From Clostridia bacterium (GTDB lineage: Bacteria; Bacillota; Clostridia; TANB77; CAG-508), in contig JAAWJM010000019.1 of the NCBI GenBank assembly GCA_022796855.1, positions 1 to 37,443 of the forward strand: a stretch of 37,443 nt of DNA, in the 5' to 3' direction. Below, in pieces: positions 17,613 through 27,390 of the stretch (the stretch's first letter is position 1; each line of letters begins with the position of its first letter). The notes beneath the pieces were generated by a model, which ran no database searches, was not told where the DNA came from, and saw only the letters and a program-made list of their open reading frames with translations. The position numbers were made by a program, and so were the translations under genes.

Positions 17613-17643
17613 TCGTATTAGAAATAAGAAAAAGGAGAGCATT

Positions 17644-19002
17644 ATGGCAAAGGAAAAAACAGTATTTGTGTGTAGTGGATGTGGTTATGAATCACCAAAG
17701 TGGATGGGAAAGTGTCCAGCTTGTAATGAATGGAATACATTTTATGAAGAAAAACTGACCAAACAAGCAGGTACAAAATATGAAAAGAAAAAAGAAGCCA
17801 TCCCAATGGTGCTTATGAATTTAGAAGGAAAAGAAGTTTGTAGAAATTCTACCGGTTTTTCGGAGTTGGATAGGGTACTAGGAGGAGGCTTAGTAAGTGG
17901 GTCTTTGGTGTTACTTGGAGGAGAACCAGGAATTGGAAAATCTACTTTAATTTTACAAATTTGTGACAAAATTAGGGGAGAAGGAAAAGTATTATATGTG
18001 TCTGGAGAAGAGTCTGCTGAGCAAATTAAACTACGAGCAGACAGGCTTGGTATTCATAACGAAGATATTTTATTTTTAGGAGAAACGGATATTGGAATAA
18101 TTGAAGAGGCAATTTTAAAGGAAAAACCAAAACTTGTTATTATCGATTCCATTCAAACAATGTATTCGGATGAAATTACCTCTGCACCAGGAAGCGTTAG
18201 CCAAGTAAGAGAAATTACATCCAAAATAATGAGAGTGTGTAAGGAAAATGCGATTACAACCATTATTATTGGACATGTTACAAAAGATGGAAATATTGCA
18301 GGACCACGTGTATTAGAACATATGGTAGATACTGTGCTTTACTTAGAGGGAGAACGATATTTTTCATATCGTATTTTACGAGGAGTTAAAAACCGTTTTG
18401 GTTCAACCAATGAGATTGGAATGTTCGAAATGAAAGATAAAGGAATGTGTGAAATAGTAAATCCATCTTCCATTCTAATTTCCGAAAGAGAAGAAACACC
18501 ACCAGGTTCGATTATTGTAGCAACCATGGAAGGGACAAGACCCCTTATGGTAGAAATTCAAAGCTTAACTTCTACAAGCGTGTTTGGTTTGCCTAGAAGA
18601 ACGGCAAACGGTATGGATTACAATCGTTTGACTTTGTTAATTGCGGTATTAGAAAAAAAAGTAGGACTAAACTTAGGAAATCAGGATGTGTATGTAAATG
18701 TAGTAGGAGGCATCAAACTAAATGAACCAGCGGTGGATTTAGGAGTTGTATTAGCAGCAGCTTCTAGTTATAAAAATATTGCCATTCCACAGGGAACGGT
18801 TGCGATTGGCGAAGTTGGTTTAACAGGAGAAATTAGAAGTGTTAATTTAATCGAAAAAAGGTTAAAAGAAGTGGAAAAATTAGGATTTAAAACGTGTATC
18901 ATTCCAGAAAATAATAAAAAACTATTGAAAGAATCTTATAAATTAGATATAATAGGCGTAAATGATATTGGGGATGTTATAAAAAAAATGGGATTACGAT
19001 AG
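17644..19002 (+). CDS. radA: DNA repair protein RadA
   Basis: RadA (Sms) is a RecA-like ATPase and helicase that promotes branch migration in recombination. The 452-aa sequence has the N-terminal C4 zinc finger (CSGCGYESPKWMGKCPACNEW, cysteines near residues 10, 13, 27 and 30), Walker A GGEPGIGKSTL, Walker B LVIIDSIQTM, the RadA-specific KNRFG motif and a C-terminal Lon-protease-like domain (GLPRRTANGMDYNRLTLLIAVLEKK, then YVNVVGGIKLNEPAVDLG). Ribosome site AAGGAG. It is followed 3 bp later by disA, the usual Firmicute pair. Confidence 0.98.
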   Translation: MAKEKTVFVCSGCGYESPKWMGKCPACNEWNTFYEEKLTKQAGTKYEKKKEAIPMVLMNLEGKEVCRNSTGFSELDRVLGGGLVSGSLVLLGGEPGIGKSTLILQICDKIRGEGKVLYVSGEESAEQIKLRADRLGIHNEDILFLGETDIGIIEEAILKEKPKLVIIDSIQTMYSDEITSAPGSVSQVREITSKIMRVCKENAITTIIIGHVTKDGNIAGPRVLEHMVDTVLYLEGERYFSYRILRGVKNRFGSTNEIGMFEMKDKGMCEIVNPSSILISEREETPPGSIIVATMEGTRPLMVEIQSLTSTSVFGLPRRTANGMDYNRLTLLIAVLEKKVGLNLGNQDVYVNVVGGIKLNEPAVDLGVVLAAASSYKNIAIPQGTVAIGEVGLTGEIRSVNLIEKRLKEVEKLGFKTCIIPENNKKLLKESYKLDIIGVNDIGDVIKKMGLR

Positions 19003-19005
19003 GAG

Positions 19006-20091
19006 ATGGAAAATTTGAGGAAAAACCGAGATACTTCTGTAACTGACATTTTAAAATTAATTGCACCAGGAACGCCAATTCGAGATGGGTTAGAAAGTAT
19101 TTTAAAAGCGAAAACAGGAGCTTTAATTGTAATAGGAGATTCCAAAGAAGTATTAGATATTGTTGATGGTGGTTTTTCCATTAACGAAGAATATACCTCC
19201 TCAAGATTATATGAACTTGCTAAAATGGATGGAGCAATTGTGCTTAGTAAAGACTTAAAACGTATTTTATTTGCAAATGCCCAGTTAATTCCAAATGCGA
19301 ATATTTCAACAAAAGAAACAGGAACTAGGCATAGAACAGCAGAACGTACGGCAAAACAAACAAAAGAATTGGTGATTAGTATTTCACAAAGAAGAAATAT
19401 TATTACAATGTTTAAAGGCGAATTTCGTTATGTGATAGAAGATACAGCAAGTATTTTAGCAAAAGCAAACCAAGCTTTACAAACTGTAGAAAAATACAAA
19501 AAAGTATTTGATGGAAAACTAAGTGTATTAAACGAATACGAATTTAATGATATTGTTACATTAGATAATGTCATTACTGCGATTCAAAGGGCAGAAATGG
19601 TAATGACCATGGCAGAAGAAGTACAAAGAAGTATTTATGAATTAGGAATAGAAGGTCGCTTAGTGCAAATGCAATTAGACGAATTAGTTGGTGACTTAGA
19701 GCGAGAAGAGTTATTAATGATAAAAGATTATATTGTACAAGGAAAGAAGAGAAATCCAGAAAAAGTGTTAAATGAAATTATTAACTTAAGTTATGAAGAT
19801 TTGATGAATCCACAGATGATTGCAAAAATATTAGGATATGAAATATTTGACAATTATGATGAGGTTGGTGTATATACCAAGGGTTATCGAATTTTAAATA
19901 AAATTCCAAGAATGCCGAATAATATTGTGGAAAATTTAATTAAGAAATTCAAATCTTTACAATACATTATTGCAGCAGATATACAAAAACTAGATGAAGT
20001 AGACGGAATTGGAGAAGTACGAGCAAGAACAATTAGGCAATCTTTAAAAAGAATGCAAGAACAATTTGTTTTTGACAATGTTATGCTATAA
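19006..20091 (+). CDS. disA: DNA integrity scanning diadenylate cyclase DisA
   Basis: DisA makes cyclic di-AMP from two ATP while scanning DNA and is inhibited by branched structures; RadA is its known partner. The N-terminal DAC domain contains PGTPIRDGLESILKAKTGALIV, MDGAIVLS (the DGA active-site motif) and GTRHRTAERTAKQ (RHR motif). A helical spine follows, then helix-hairpin-helix DNA-binding repeats (LDEVDGIGEVRARTIRQSL) at the end. Length 361 aa is normal. The start is ambiguous: ATG 19006 touches AGGAG, which is too close, while TTG 19015 (giving MRKNRDTS) has ideal spacing to the same AGGAG. I keep ATG as listed. Confidence 0.97.
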   Translation: MENLRKNRDTSVTDILKLIAPGTPIRDGLESILKAKTGALIVIGDSKEVLDIVDGGFSINEEYTSSRLYELAKMDGAIVLSKDLKRILFANAQLIPNANISTKETGTRHRTAERTAKQTKELVISISQRRNIITMFKGEFRYVIEDTASILAKANQALQTVEKYKKVFDGKLSVLNEYEFNDIVTLDNVITAIQRAEMVMTMAEEVQRSIYELGIEGRLVQMQLDELVGDLEREELLMIKDYIVQGKKRNPEKVLNEIINLSYEDLMNPQMIAKILGYEIFDNYDEVGVYTKGYRILNKIPRMPNNIVENLIKKFKSLQYIIAADIQKLDEVDGIGEVRARTIRQSLKRMQEQFVFDNVML

Positions 20092-20124
20092 AAAGGTACA
20101 TAGGAAAAAGAGAGGTGAAAAAAC

Positions 20125-21580
20125 GTGAAACAAAATCATGGTATTACGCTAGTTAGTCTGGTTATTACGATTATTGTCCTTATTATTATAACGGGAATTG
20201 CGATATTTGCTGGAACAAGTACGATAAAAAGTACAAAAATAGCAGGTTTTATGACAGAATTAGAACTGATACAAGAAAAAGTAAATACTATTTATGAAAA
20301 GAGAAAATTAAACAAAGAAGATATTAATTATTATAGTTCACTAGGACAAAATATTTCAATCATTGATTCATCAAAATTAGCAAATCTTTTAAATGGAGTA
20401 TCGGAAGAAGGATATTATTATTTTTCAAAAGAAGATTTAAAAAAATTAGAATTAGATAATATTTCACAAGAGGTAATTATCAATTTTGAAACAAGAGATG
20501 TGGCAAGTATTAATGGAATTTTAGTAGAAGATAAAATGTGCTATCGCTTAATAGATTTTCCAAGTTATAGAGGACAAAATGTGGATTATACCAATAAAAA
20601 TACAAAGGCACTAACATTTGATGTGGAAGTAACAAAATTATCAAATTCTTGGCAGATTTTTATTAAAAATATCATAAATCCAAACCAAGTTTATGGGGGT
20701 ACATTAAGTTACAAATTAGACAAGGATGAAGAATGGATTTTTTTAGATGAGGTAAATCATTTTGAAGTAACAAAACCACGGCATATATGATATAAAATAC
20801 ACCGATAAGGCTGGAAATATAGGAATAAAGCAAGTACCCGTTCCACAAGCAATGTTACTAAAAAATGGAGATTATATAAAGTATGATACAGGAATTACAA
20901 CAGTAGGAGAGAATGGCATTGTTATGTTTCGCGTTTTATATCCAATGGATTCAGAATATGGATTACAGATTATATCTAACGAGAATTTAGGAGAGGATAT
21001 TACCTTAGGTGGAAGTACATGGGAAGAAGGAAAAGAGAGTTATAACGAAACAATTAAAAAGTTAAATAAAGAAGCAGAGAAGTATGTAAACAATCGTTAT
21101 GCCTATGATGGAAGATGTGTGGGAAGTATACCAACCATAGAAAAAGGAATGTTTGTAGATAAAAATAAATTTAAAGATAGAGAAGGAAATGTGCCAAGTA
21201 CGATATTAATACCAGATTCATTTACAATACCAGATACTTGGAATGGCAATAGAGATACAGGATGTGATGGAGAAGATGCACATCATTTAGTAGATGAAAT
21301 GGCATTAGGAAGTACAATGTTAAATACAGGACAGAAATATTGGTTGGCATCGCGCTATGTATGGTTGGATTCCTCTAATACAAGTTTTAATGTACGTGCA
21401 GTGGAGGTAAATGGTAACCAGATAGGAACCCCTCTTTGCTATGTAGCATCACATGGCTGGACCGATGTTGCTTTCTATACATGTGGGCTTCGTCCTTGCA
21501 TTTCTTTGAAATCAAATGATATCAAGATAATAAGTGGGGATGGACAAAGTGAGGAAACAGCATATACAGTAGAAAAATAA
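20125..21580 (+). CDS. Pseudopilin-like surface protein, one +1 shift at CGG
   Basis: The GTG start (GAGGTG upstream) gives MKQNHG followed by ITLVSLVITIIVLIIITGIAIF, a class III (prepilin-type) signal with cleavage expected after Gly6 and one membrane helix; residue +5 is Ser, not the usual Glu. A helical stalk and a beta domain follow. At CGG 20779-20781, skipping the C gives KPGIYDIKYTDKAGNIGIKQVPVP, an Ig-like sheet ending, and opens the remaining 266 residues. The C-terminal domain has YWLASRYVWLDSSNTSFNVRAVEV and CGLRPCISLKSN, reminiscent of C-type-lectin/FGE-like or DUF6273-type folds. Total 484 aa. No pilus assembly genes are nearby. Confidence 0.75.
20779..20781 (+). other. CGG +1 shift site 6 (pseudopilin, Gly219)
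   Basis: CCA CGG CAT ATA TGA in zero frame; skipping C gives CCA GGC ATA TAT GAT and a 266-codon continuation with the same codon use. Confidence 0.85.
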
Positions 21581-21648
21581 AACAAACAGCAGTGATAATG
21601 CTAGATTTTAGTCAAATTTTATAGTTAGGAAGAAAGGAAGTAAGTAAT

Positions 21649-22411
21649 ATGAAAACAAAAAAAATGATAATGATTCTTGCCATTGTTTTGGTGATAATAT
21701 TAATTGGAATGTTATGTGTAGGGTATGGAAAGAAAATATTTGGAAAGAAACGGAAACCCGATTGCTACAATGGAAATAGAAGGGTATGGAACAATTAAGA
21801 TTGAACTATACCCAGAAATGGCACCAAATACAGTAGCAAACTTTATAAGACTTGCCAATCGTGGGTTTTATAATGGATTAACCTTTCATAGAACTATTCC
21901 AGGATTTATGATTCAAGGTGGAGATATAAAAGGAGATGGAACAGGTAGTCCAACATATAGCAATATACAAGATGATGGTGACAAAGAGAAAGCTTATACC
22001 ATTAAAGGAGAATTTATAGCAAATGGATTTAAACAAAATACCTTACGCCATGAAGAAGGTGTTATCTCTATGGCAAGAGGAGACTATTCAAACTATGGCA
22101 TGACAGAGGAAGGATATAACTCCGCAGGTTCTCAATTCTTTATTATGGCAGACAATAATTCACAATTAAATGGACTATATTCGGCTTTTGGTAAGGTAAT
22201 TGAAGGAATGGATGTTGTACATGCTATTGAAAATGTGGAAGTAGTTACAAGAGAAAGTGGAGAAGGACAAGATAAACCAGTTACACCACCAGTAATTACG
22301 AGTATTACAGTAGAGACGAATGGAGTTGATTATGGTATGCCAGAAGTACAAGATGCTTTTGATGTACAGAGCTGGTTTATGAATAATTACTTACAAGGAT
22401 TACAACAATAA
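21649..22411 (+). CDS. Membrane-anchored cyclophilin-type peptidyl-prolyl isomerase, one +1 shift at CGG
   Basis: Catalyses proline cis-trans isomerisation, here on the outer face of the membrane. ATG 21649 (ribosome site AGGAAG) gives MKTKKMIMILAIVLVIILIG and one membrane helix; then CGG 21751-21753 breaks the frame, and skipping C joins KKIFGKK to GNPIATMEIEGYGTIKIELYPEMAPNTVANFIRLANRGFYNGLTFHR, the cyclophilin core. GFMIQGGD, GVISMARG, NSAGSQFFIM and LNGLYSAFGKVIEGMDVV follow. Length 253 aa. The internal ATG at 21725 is in the cyclophilin frame but has no ribosome site and would remove the anchor. Confidence 0.92.
21751..21753 (+). other. CGG +1 shift site 7 (cyclophilin, Gly35)
   Basis: AAA CGG AAA CCC in zero frame; skipping C gives AAA GGA AAC CCG and links the membrane anchor to the enzyme. 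Confidence 0.85.
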
Positions 22412-22465
22412 GAACCCTTAAGGGAGCTTCGGTGACAGCTCCTTTAAGTAAAGGGGTCTTTAGAA
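22412..22465 (+). repeat. Palindromic extragenic repeat after the cyclophilin gene
   Basis: GAACCCTTAAGGGAGCTTCGGTGACAGCTCC then TTTAAGTAAAGGGG. The GGAGCT-N-AGCTCC inverted repeat and the TTTAAGTAAAGGGG end relate it to the 11571/13420 family. Confidence 0.65.
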
Positions 22466-22486
22466 ATGTAATTTTAAAGTGTAAAT

Positions 22487-22514
22487 AAAAAACAAGCAAA
22501 ACAGCTTGTTTTTT
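22487..22514 (+). terminator. Terminator overlapping the gatC promoter
   Basis: A perfect 11-bp stem AAAAAACAAGC/GCTTGTTTTTT with a 6-base loop. Its 3' arm contains the gatC -35 box. Confidence 0.8.
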
Positions 22515-22534
22515 TGCTCTAAACAGTATATAAT
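22506..22534 (+). promoter_or_regulatory. Promoter of gatCAB
   Basis: TTGTTT (22506-22511), a 17-bp spacer and perfect TATAAT (22529-22534), 30 bp before the chosen gatC start. Confidence 0.6.
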
Positions 22535-22564
22535 TAGGAACAATAAAGAATGGAGATGAAAGGT

Positions 22565-22852
22565 ATGCAAGTAAGTAAAGAAGAAATTTTACATATTGCA
22601 AAATTAGCAAATTTAAACCTAAAAGAGGAAGAAGTTGAGACATATATGGGGCACCTAGAAGAGATTTTAAATTTTGCAAATGTGGTAAACCAAGCACCAA
22701 TTGATGGATTAGAAGAAACCATTGGAGCAAATGTTGCTTATAATGTATTTAGAAAAGATGAGATGATACAATCTTTCGATAGAGAAGAATTATTGCAAAA
22801 TGCAAAAGAAACACAAGAAGGAATGTTCAAAATTCCAAAGGTAATTAATTAG
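22565..22852 (+). CDS. gatC: Aspartyl/glutamyl-tRNA amidotransferase subunit C
   Basis: GatC stabilises the GatCAB amidotransferase, which converts mischarged Glu-tRNA(Gln) and Asp-tRNA(Asn). The sequence [51 protein letters not shown] is typical, with PIDGLEET and NVFRKDEM in the C-terminal half. ATG 22565 gives 95 aa, the usual family length, with GGAG 9 bp upstream; the earlier in-frame ATG at 22550 lacks a ribosome site. Confidence 0.96.
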   Translation: MQVSKEEILHIAKLANLNLKEEEVETYMGHLEEILNFANVVNQAPIDGLEETIGANVAYNVFRKDEMIQSFDREELLQNAKETQEGMFKIPKVIN

Positions 22853-22869
22853 AATACAAAAATGCGCTT

Positions 22870-22903
22870 GTAGGGGCAGACCTTCTGGTCTTACCGGGGT
22901 TGA
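22870..22903 (+). repeat. TGTAGGGGCAGACC-type dispersed repeat between gatC and gatA
   Basis: It begins GTAGGGGCAGACC, has an AGACC-TTCT-GGTCT hairpin (22878-22891) and ends CCGGGGTTG. A GC-rich patch in an otherwise AT-rich spacer. Confidence 0.55.
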
Positions 22904-22928
22904 ATGTCTATATTTAAAGGAGGAAATC

Positions 22929-24377
22929 ATGGAAATTTATGAATTATCAGTACATGAATTATTAGAGAAATTAGATAAAAATGAAATTACCAAAGAGGAG
23001 ATATTATCTTCTTATCAAAATAGAATTAATGAAAAAGAAAACGATGTACAAGCCTTTATTACAATTACGGATACCGAGGCAAAAGAACAATTTGAAAAGG
23101 AAAAAAATAACCCATCTAAATTGGCAGGAATTCCAATTGCAATCAAAGATAATATTTGTACCAAAGGAGTAAAAACCACCTGTGCTTCAAAAATGCTAGA
23201 AAATTTTGTATCACCATATAATGCAACTGTTACGGAAAAATTAAATGAAGCAGGAATCATTTCTTTAGGAAAACTTAACATGGACGAATTCGCCATGGGA
23301 GGTTCTACAGAACATTCCTATGTTAAGAAAACGAAAAACCCATGGAATTTAAATAAAGTACCAGGGGGGTCATCAGGAGGTTCTGCAGCAGCAGTAGCAG
23401 CAGGAATGGTACCATGGGCATTAGGGTCAGATACAGGAGGAAGTATTCGTCAACCAGCTTCTTTTTGTGGTATTGTAGGATTGAAACCAACCTATGGACT
23501 AGTATCACGCTATGGGCTTGTAGCATTCGCCTCATCCTTAGATCAAATTGGAACTTTAACCAAAGATGTAAAAGATTCTGCTTTATTATTAAATGTTATA
23601 GCAGGACATGATGAAAAAGACACGACCTCTGTCAACAAACCAAAAGAAGATTATTTACAAGTATTAACCAATAATGTAAAAGGATTAAAAATAGGAGTAC
23701 CAATTGAATACTTTGGAGAAGGAATTAATAACGAAGTAAAAGACTCAATTAACCAAGTAATCGAAAAATATAGAGAACTAGGAGCAACTGTAGAAAACTG
23801 TTCCTTAAATGTTGCCGAATATGCCTTAGCAACCTATTACATTATTGCCTGTGCAGAAGCAAGTTCCAACCTAGGTAGATTTGATGGCATTCGTTATGGT
23901 TACCGTACCCAAAATTACCAAAACCTAAAAGACATCTATCGCAATTCTAGAAGCGAAGGCTTTGGTGCAGAAGTAAAAAGAAGAATTATCTTAGGTACCT
24001 ATGTACTTTCTTCAGGCTACTACGATGCCTACTACAAAAAAGCACAACAAGTTCGTACCCTAGTAAAAAAAGAATTTGCCAAAAACTTTGCTAAATACGA
24101 TGTCATCCTAACCCCAACATCCTCCAATGTAGCCTTCGACCTCGGTTCTAAAATTAATGATCCACTAGAAATGTATTTAGCAGACCTTTGCACTGTACCA
24201 GTAAACATAGCAGGACTTCCAGGAATTAGTGTCCCATGTGGATTAAACAGTGAGGGCATGCCAATCGGTTTCCAATTAATCGGAAAACCATTCGATGAAG
24301 CCATAATCCTAAACGCAGCCTACACCTATGAACAAAACACAGATTTTAAAACGAACAAACCACAATTCAAGAATTAA
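22929..24377 (+). CDS. gatA: Glutamyl-tRNA(Gln) amidotransferase subunit A
   Basis: GatA is the amidase subunit that releases ammonia from glutamine. The 482-aa protein has the amidase-signature triad region: [11 protein letters not shown] with the catalytic Lys, the Gly/Ser-rich [16 protein letters not shown] with the cis-Ser, and [25 protein letters not shown] with the nucleophilic Ser. AAAGGAGG precedes the ATG. It contains no in-frame CGG despite its many glycines. C becomes more frequent at third positions towards the 3' end. Confidence 0.98.
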   Translation: MEIYELSVHELLEKLDKNEITKEEILSSYQNRINEKENDVQAFITITDTEAKEQFEKEKNNPSKLAGIPIAIKDNICTKGVKTTCASKMLENFVSPYNATVTEKLNEAGIISLGKLNMDEFAMGGSTEHSYVKKTKNPWNLNKVPGGSSGGSAAAVAAGMVPWALGSDTGGSIRQPASFCGIVGLKPTYGLVSRYGLVAFASSLDQIGTLTKDVKDSALLLNVIAGHDEKDTTSVNKPKEDYLQVLTNNVKGLKIGVPIEYFGEGINNEVKDSINQVIEKYRELGATVENCSLNVAEYALATYYIIACAEASSNLGRFDGIRYGYRTQNYQNLKDIYRNSRSEGFGAEVKRRIILGTYVLSSGYYDAYYKKAQQVRTLVKKEFAKNFAKYDVILTPTSSNVAFDLGSKINDPLEMYLADLCTVPVNIAGLPGISVPCGLNSEGMPIGFQLIGKPFDEAIILNAAYTYEQNTDFKTNKPQFKN

Positions 24378-24479
24378 AAAATAAAAAAGAAATATAAAAT
24401 AATAAATAAAGAAAACAAATATATGTCTGACTGGAAACGGAAACCCAGACGAAAAACAAAAAAACAAGGAGGAAAATAA

Positions 24480-25926
24480 ATGTCAAGAGAAAATTATGAA
24501 GTTGTAATTGGTCTAGAAGTTCATGCCGAACTTTCCACCAAAACCAAAATATTCTGCTCCTGCCCAACCGAGTTCGGCCGGAGCCCCAAACACACACTGC
24601 TGCCCAATCTGTATGGCCTTACCAGGCACCCTACCAGTCCTAAACGAAAAAGTAGTAGAATATGCCGTACGTGCAGGGCTTGCAACCGGTTGCGAAATCG
24701 AGCAAAACAGCAAAAACGATCGTAAAAACTATTTCTACCCAGACTTACCAAAATCTTACCAAATATCCCAATTTGATAAACCTCTTTGCAAAAAAGGCTA
24801 TATTGAGATAGAAGACCAAAAAGGAGAACCAAAAACCATAGGTCTTACCAGAATCCATATCGAAGAAGATGCAGGAAAATTAAACCATGATGAATTTGGA
24901 GGGGGAACCTTAGTCGATTTAAACCGTGCAGGAGTACCACTAATCGAAATTGTATCTGAACCAGACCTTCGTTCAAGTGAGGAAGTAGACCATTACCTAA
25001 AAAAACTAAAATCGATATTAGAATACATCGAAGTATCCGATTGTAAAATGCAAGAAGGTTCCTTCCGTGCAGATGTTAATGTTTCGGTTCGCAAAAAAGG
25101 AGAAACTAAACTAGGAACCCGTACCGAGATGAAAAACATGAACTCCTTCCGTTCCATTACAAGAGCCATCGAATACGAAATTGACCGTCAAATTGATGTA
25201 TTAGAAGAGGGAGGAATCATCGAACAAGAAACACTACGCTGGGACGATGTATCGGGAAAAACCTTTTCGATGAGAGATAAAGAAGATGCTCAAGATTATC
25301 GCTATTTTCCAGACCCAGATTTAGTAGCCATTCGTTTATCTGATGAATACATAGAAGACATCAAAAAAACACTACCAGAATTACCAGAATCCAGAAAAGC
25401 ACGATATCGACAAGAATTTGCGTTGTCAGAAAGGGATGCTAGCTTATTAACTGCCTCTAAATACCTATCCAATTTATTTGAAAAAACAACAGCCATCTGT
25501 AAAAATGCAAAAATGACAGCAAACTGGATATTATCGGACATCTCGAGAATTCTAAACGAAAAAGAACTAGAACCAAACCAAATTCCATTTACACAAGAAC
25601 ACCTAGCCGAACTAATAAACCTAATCGAAAAGGGTACCATTAGTAGTGCAATTGCAAAAAAAGTAGTAGAAGAATTATTTGAAAATCCAGAAAGCCCAAG
25701 CAAAATCATAGAAGAAAAAGGCTGGATACAAATATCAGATGAAGGAGCCATCCGTGAAGTTGTACTACAAATCCTACAAGCAAATCCACAATCGGTAGCA
25801 GACTATAAAGCAGGAAAGGAAAGAGCAATTGGATTTCTAGTAGGTCAAGCCATGAAACAAACAAAAGGAAAAGCAAACCCACAAATGTTAAACAAAATGT
25901 TGATAGAGGAAATTGGAAAACAATAA
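24480..25926 (+). CDS. gatB: Aspartyl/glutamyl-tRNA amidotransferase subunit B, one +1 shift at CGG
   Basis: GatB phosphorylates the mischarged glutamate or aspartate and receives ammonia from GatA. The start [33 protein letters not shown] is canonical; the frame then breaks at CGG 24579-24581. Skipping the C gives [22 protein letters not shown], restoring the zinc-binding cysteines on both sides of the break (CSC and CCPIC). Downstream are [54 protein letters not shown] and the C-terminal YqeY-like tail ([21 protein letters not shown]). 481 aa, normal length. Ribosome site AAGGAGG. Confidence 0.97.
24579..24581 (+). other. CGG +1 shift site 8 (gatB, Gly34)
   Basis: GGC CGG AGC in zero frame; skipping C gives GGC GGA GCC CCA AAC, the conserved [17 protein letters not shown]. 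An out-of-frame CGG four bases upstream (TTC GGC) causes no shift. Confidence 0.95.
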
Positions 25927-25930
25927 AAAG

Positions 25931-25967
25931 AAAGACGCCATCGGTATAATGCCGATGGTATCTTTTT
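25931..25967. terminator. Bidirectional terminator between gatB and the minus-strand gene
   Basis: Stem CCATCGG (25938-25944) with CCGATGG (25952-25958), extended by AAAGA/TCTTT, followed by T on both strands. It serves convergent genes. Confidence 0.8.
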
Positions 25968-26215
25968 TAGCAAATTTGTTTCTTTATTGTGTCAATAGCA
26001 ATGGCACAGATGAAAAATTCTACTGCAAAAAATAGGCTTAAGCGAAAGACGGATAGACCAATATAATAAAGTTCTAGGTTAGCACTTAGTTCATAGGAAA
26101 TAAGTAATCCTGTACTAATTAAACAGACAATAAAAGAAAAAATAAACCCACTATGTAATACTTTTTTTACCTTGTCCTCCATGGACTGTAATTTATCAAC
26201 TAATGTTTTTAACAT
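25967..26215 (-). CDS. Small membrane protein, unknown function
   Basis: 82 aa with a short basic amphipathic start (MLKTLVDKLQSMEDKVKKVLHS) and two membrane helices (about residues 24-44 and 49-74). AGGAGG lies 8 bp before the ATG, which supports it as a real gene. I do not recognise a named family. It is convergent with gatB and upstream of no obvious partner; rpsT ends up in the same direction but is separated by a terminator. Confidence 0.75.
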   Translation of the reverse strand: MLKTLVDKLQSMEDKVKKVLHSGFIFSFIVCLISTGLLISYELSANLELYYIGLSVFRLSLFFAVEFFICAIAIDTIKKQIC

Positions 26216-26302
26216 AACAAATCCTCCTAAAATTCATACACTATAATATAATAGTAACATGAAAGATAGAAGAAATCAAAGGTAATTCATGGAAAGAAAG
26301 GC

Positions 26303-26336
26303 AATAAAAAAATCTTCCTTTCGGAAGAATTTTTTA
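26303..26336 (-). terminator. Terminator of rpsT
   Basis: Stem TCTTCC/GGAAGA with a 4-base loop flanked by A- and T-tracts; on the minus strand it lies at the rpsT stop codon and ends in a T-run. Confidence 0.8.
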
Positions 26337-26600
26337 TGCATTAACAGCATTTAATTTCTTTGCTAATCTCGATTTTTTTCTAGCTGCTGTATTTTTTACG
26401 ATAACACCTTTTGAACAAGCCATATCGATTTTTTTGCTAGCTTCTACAAATAATGTTTTTGCATTTTCTACATCCTTTGCTTCTACAGCTTCTTCAAACT
26501 TTCTAACAGCAGTTCTATAACCAGATTTAATCATATTATTTCTTAACGTTTTCTTTTCAATTACACTTACTCTTTTAATTGCTGATTTAATGTTTGGCAT
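26334..26600 (-). CDS. rpsT: 30S ribosomal protein S20
   Basis: S20 binds 16S rRNA early in 30S assembly. The 88-aa basic sequence [39 protein letters not shown]...[27 protein letters not shown] is typical (KSAxKRV, [16 protein letters not shown]; here the usual His is Val). GGGAGG precedes the ATG. It is a single-gene unit with its own terminator. Confidence 0.97.
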   Translation of the reverse strand: MPNIKSAIKRVSVIEKKTLRNNMIKSGYRTAVRKFEEAVEAKDVENAKTLFVEASKKIDMACSKGVIVKNTAARKKSRLAKKLNAVNA

Positions 26601-26710
26601 GTGTTTGCACCTCCCTCAAATGATAAAATAAACTATAACGCATAATATTCTATCATAGAATGTAGAAATGTGCAAGAGATAGTGATAAAATATTTGGTTA
26701 AATATAAAAA

Positions 26711-27223
26711 TTATTCTTTTATTTCTAATTGTTCATAAGAATCCTCATGGGATTCTTCTAAAACAGAAGTACAATGAGGGCATCTTGATGCCTTTATGTG
26801 AATTTCAGATAAGCAAAAAGGACAGAACTTTGTGGTAGGAGCAGGTACTTCTTCTTGTTTCTTATTTTTTTTCTTCCTAAAAAAGGTATGCTTCCTTTCT
26901 AATTTCTGGTTTAATTCTTTTGACTTCTCCTCTATTGTTTTATTAATTTTGTTGACATATCGTACAATCAAAAATACACAAAAGGCCATTAAAAAGAAAT
27001 TAATGGTATTGGTAATAAAAGAGCCATATTTTATAGAAGCACCACCAATGGTAATCATCATATCATTAAAATCAATTTTTCCAGTAAAAATGGAAACCAA
27101 AGGCATAATTACATCATTTACAAGTGATTTAACAATGGATTGAAAACCACCACCAATAATCACACCAATTGCCAAATCCATAACATTTCCTTTTGTAGCA
27201 AATTCCTTAAACTCTTTCCACAT
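26711..27223 (-). CDS. mscL: Large-conductance mechanosensitive channel MscL with C-terminal zinc ribbon
   Basis: MscL is a homopentameric channel that opens on membrane tension during osmotic downshock. MWKEFKEFATKGNVMDLAIGVIIGGGFQSIVKSLVNDVIMPLVSIFTG is the N-terminal helix plus TM1; TM2 is YGSFITNTINFFLMAFCVFLIVRYVNKI. The usual cytoplasmic helix is replaced by a longer charged segment and a zinc ribbon CPFC-x9-CPHC near residues 136-152, extending the protein to 170 aa (130-150 is usual). The ATG is preceded by AAAGGAG. Convergent end faces rpsT promoter region. Confidence 0.95.
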   Translation of the reverse strand: MWKEFKEFATKGNVMDLAIGVIIGGGFQSIVKSLVNDVIMPLVSIFTGKIDFNDMMITIGGASIKYGSFITNTINFFLMAFCVFLIVRYVNKINKTIEEKSKELNQKLERKHTFFRKKKNKKQEEVPAPTTKFCPFCLSEIHIKASRCPHCTSVLEESHEDSYEQLEIKE

Positions 27224-27350
27224 ATGAATAATCTCCTTTTTTTGTTTCCTATATCATATGCGAAAATACAAAAAAAGTCAAATTTTAAAAATTTATTATA
27301 ATTTTGAAATTACATGTTTGTTTTCTCTTCTAAAATCCAAAAAAATAGTG

Positions 27351-27356
27351 TATAAT
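27351..27356 (+). promoter_or_regulatory. -10 box of the mfd promoter
   Basis: Perfect TATAAT 34 bp before the mfd ATG; no clear -35 box at 17 bp. Confidence 0.45.
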
Positions 27357-27390
27357 AAACTATATTAAAATCGAAGGAGAAAGAGCACAC

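Larger units (their letters stand above)
17163..17643. other. 481-bp gene-free region upstream of radA
   Basis: Very AT-rich with no plausible gene in either strand. The left half (17163-17440) shows nothing I can name. The right half holds several inverted repeats (17451-17471 and 17492-17556) and the radA promoter. It is by far the longest gene-free stretch of the window. Confidence 0.7.

Noticed and set aside
20125..21580. Diversity-generating retroelement target protein
   Set aside because: The C-terminal domain is only reminiscent of the lectin fold, and no template repeat or reverse transcriptase is visible in the window.
24378..24479. Possible tRNA or small gene between gatA and gatB
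   Set aside because: The spacer is short and A-rich with no cloverleaf, T-loop sequence or open frame.
26832..27143. Plus-strand open frame of 103 aa
   Set aside because: It is the shadow of mscL on the opposite strand, without a ribosome site.
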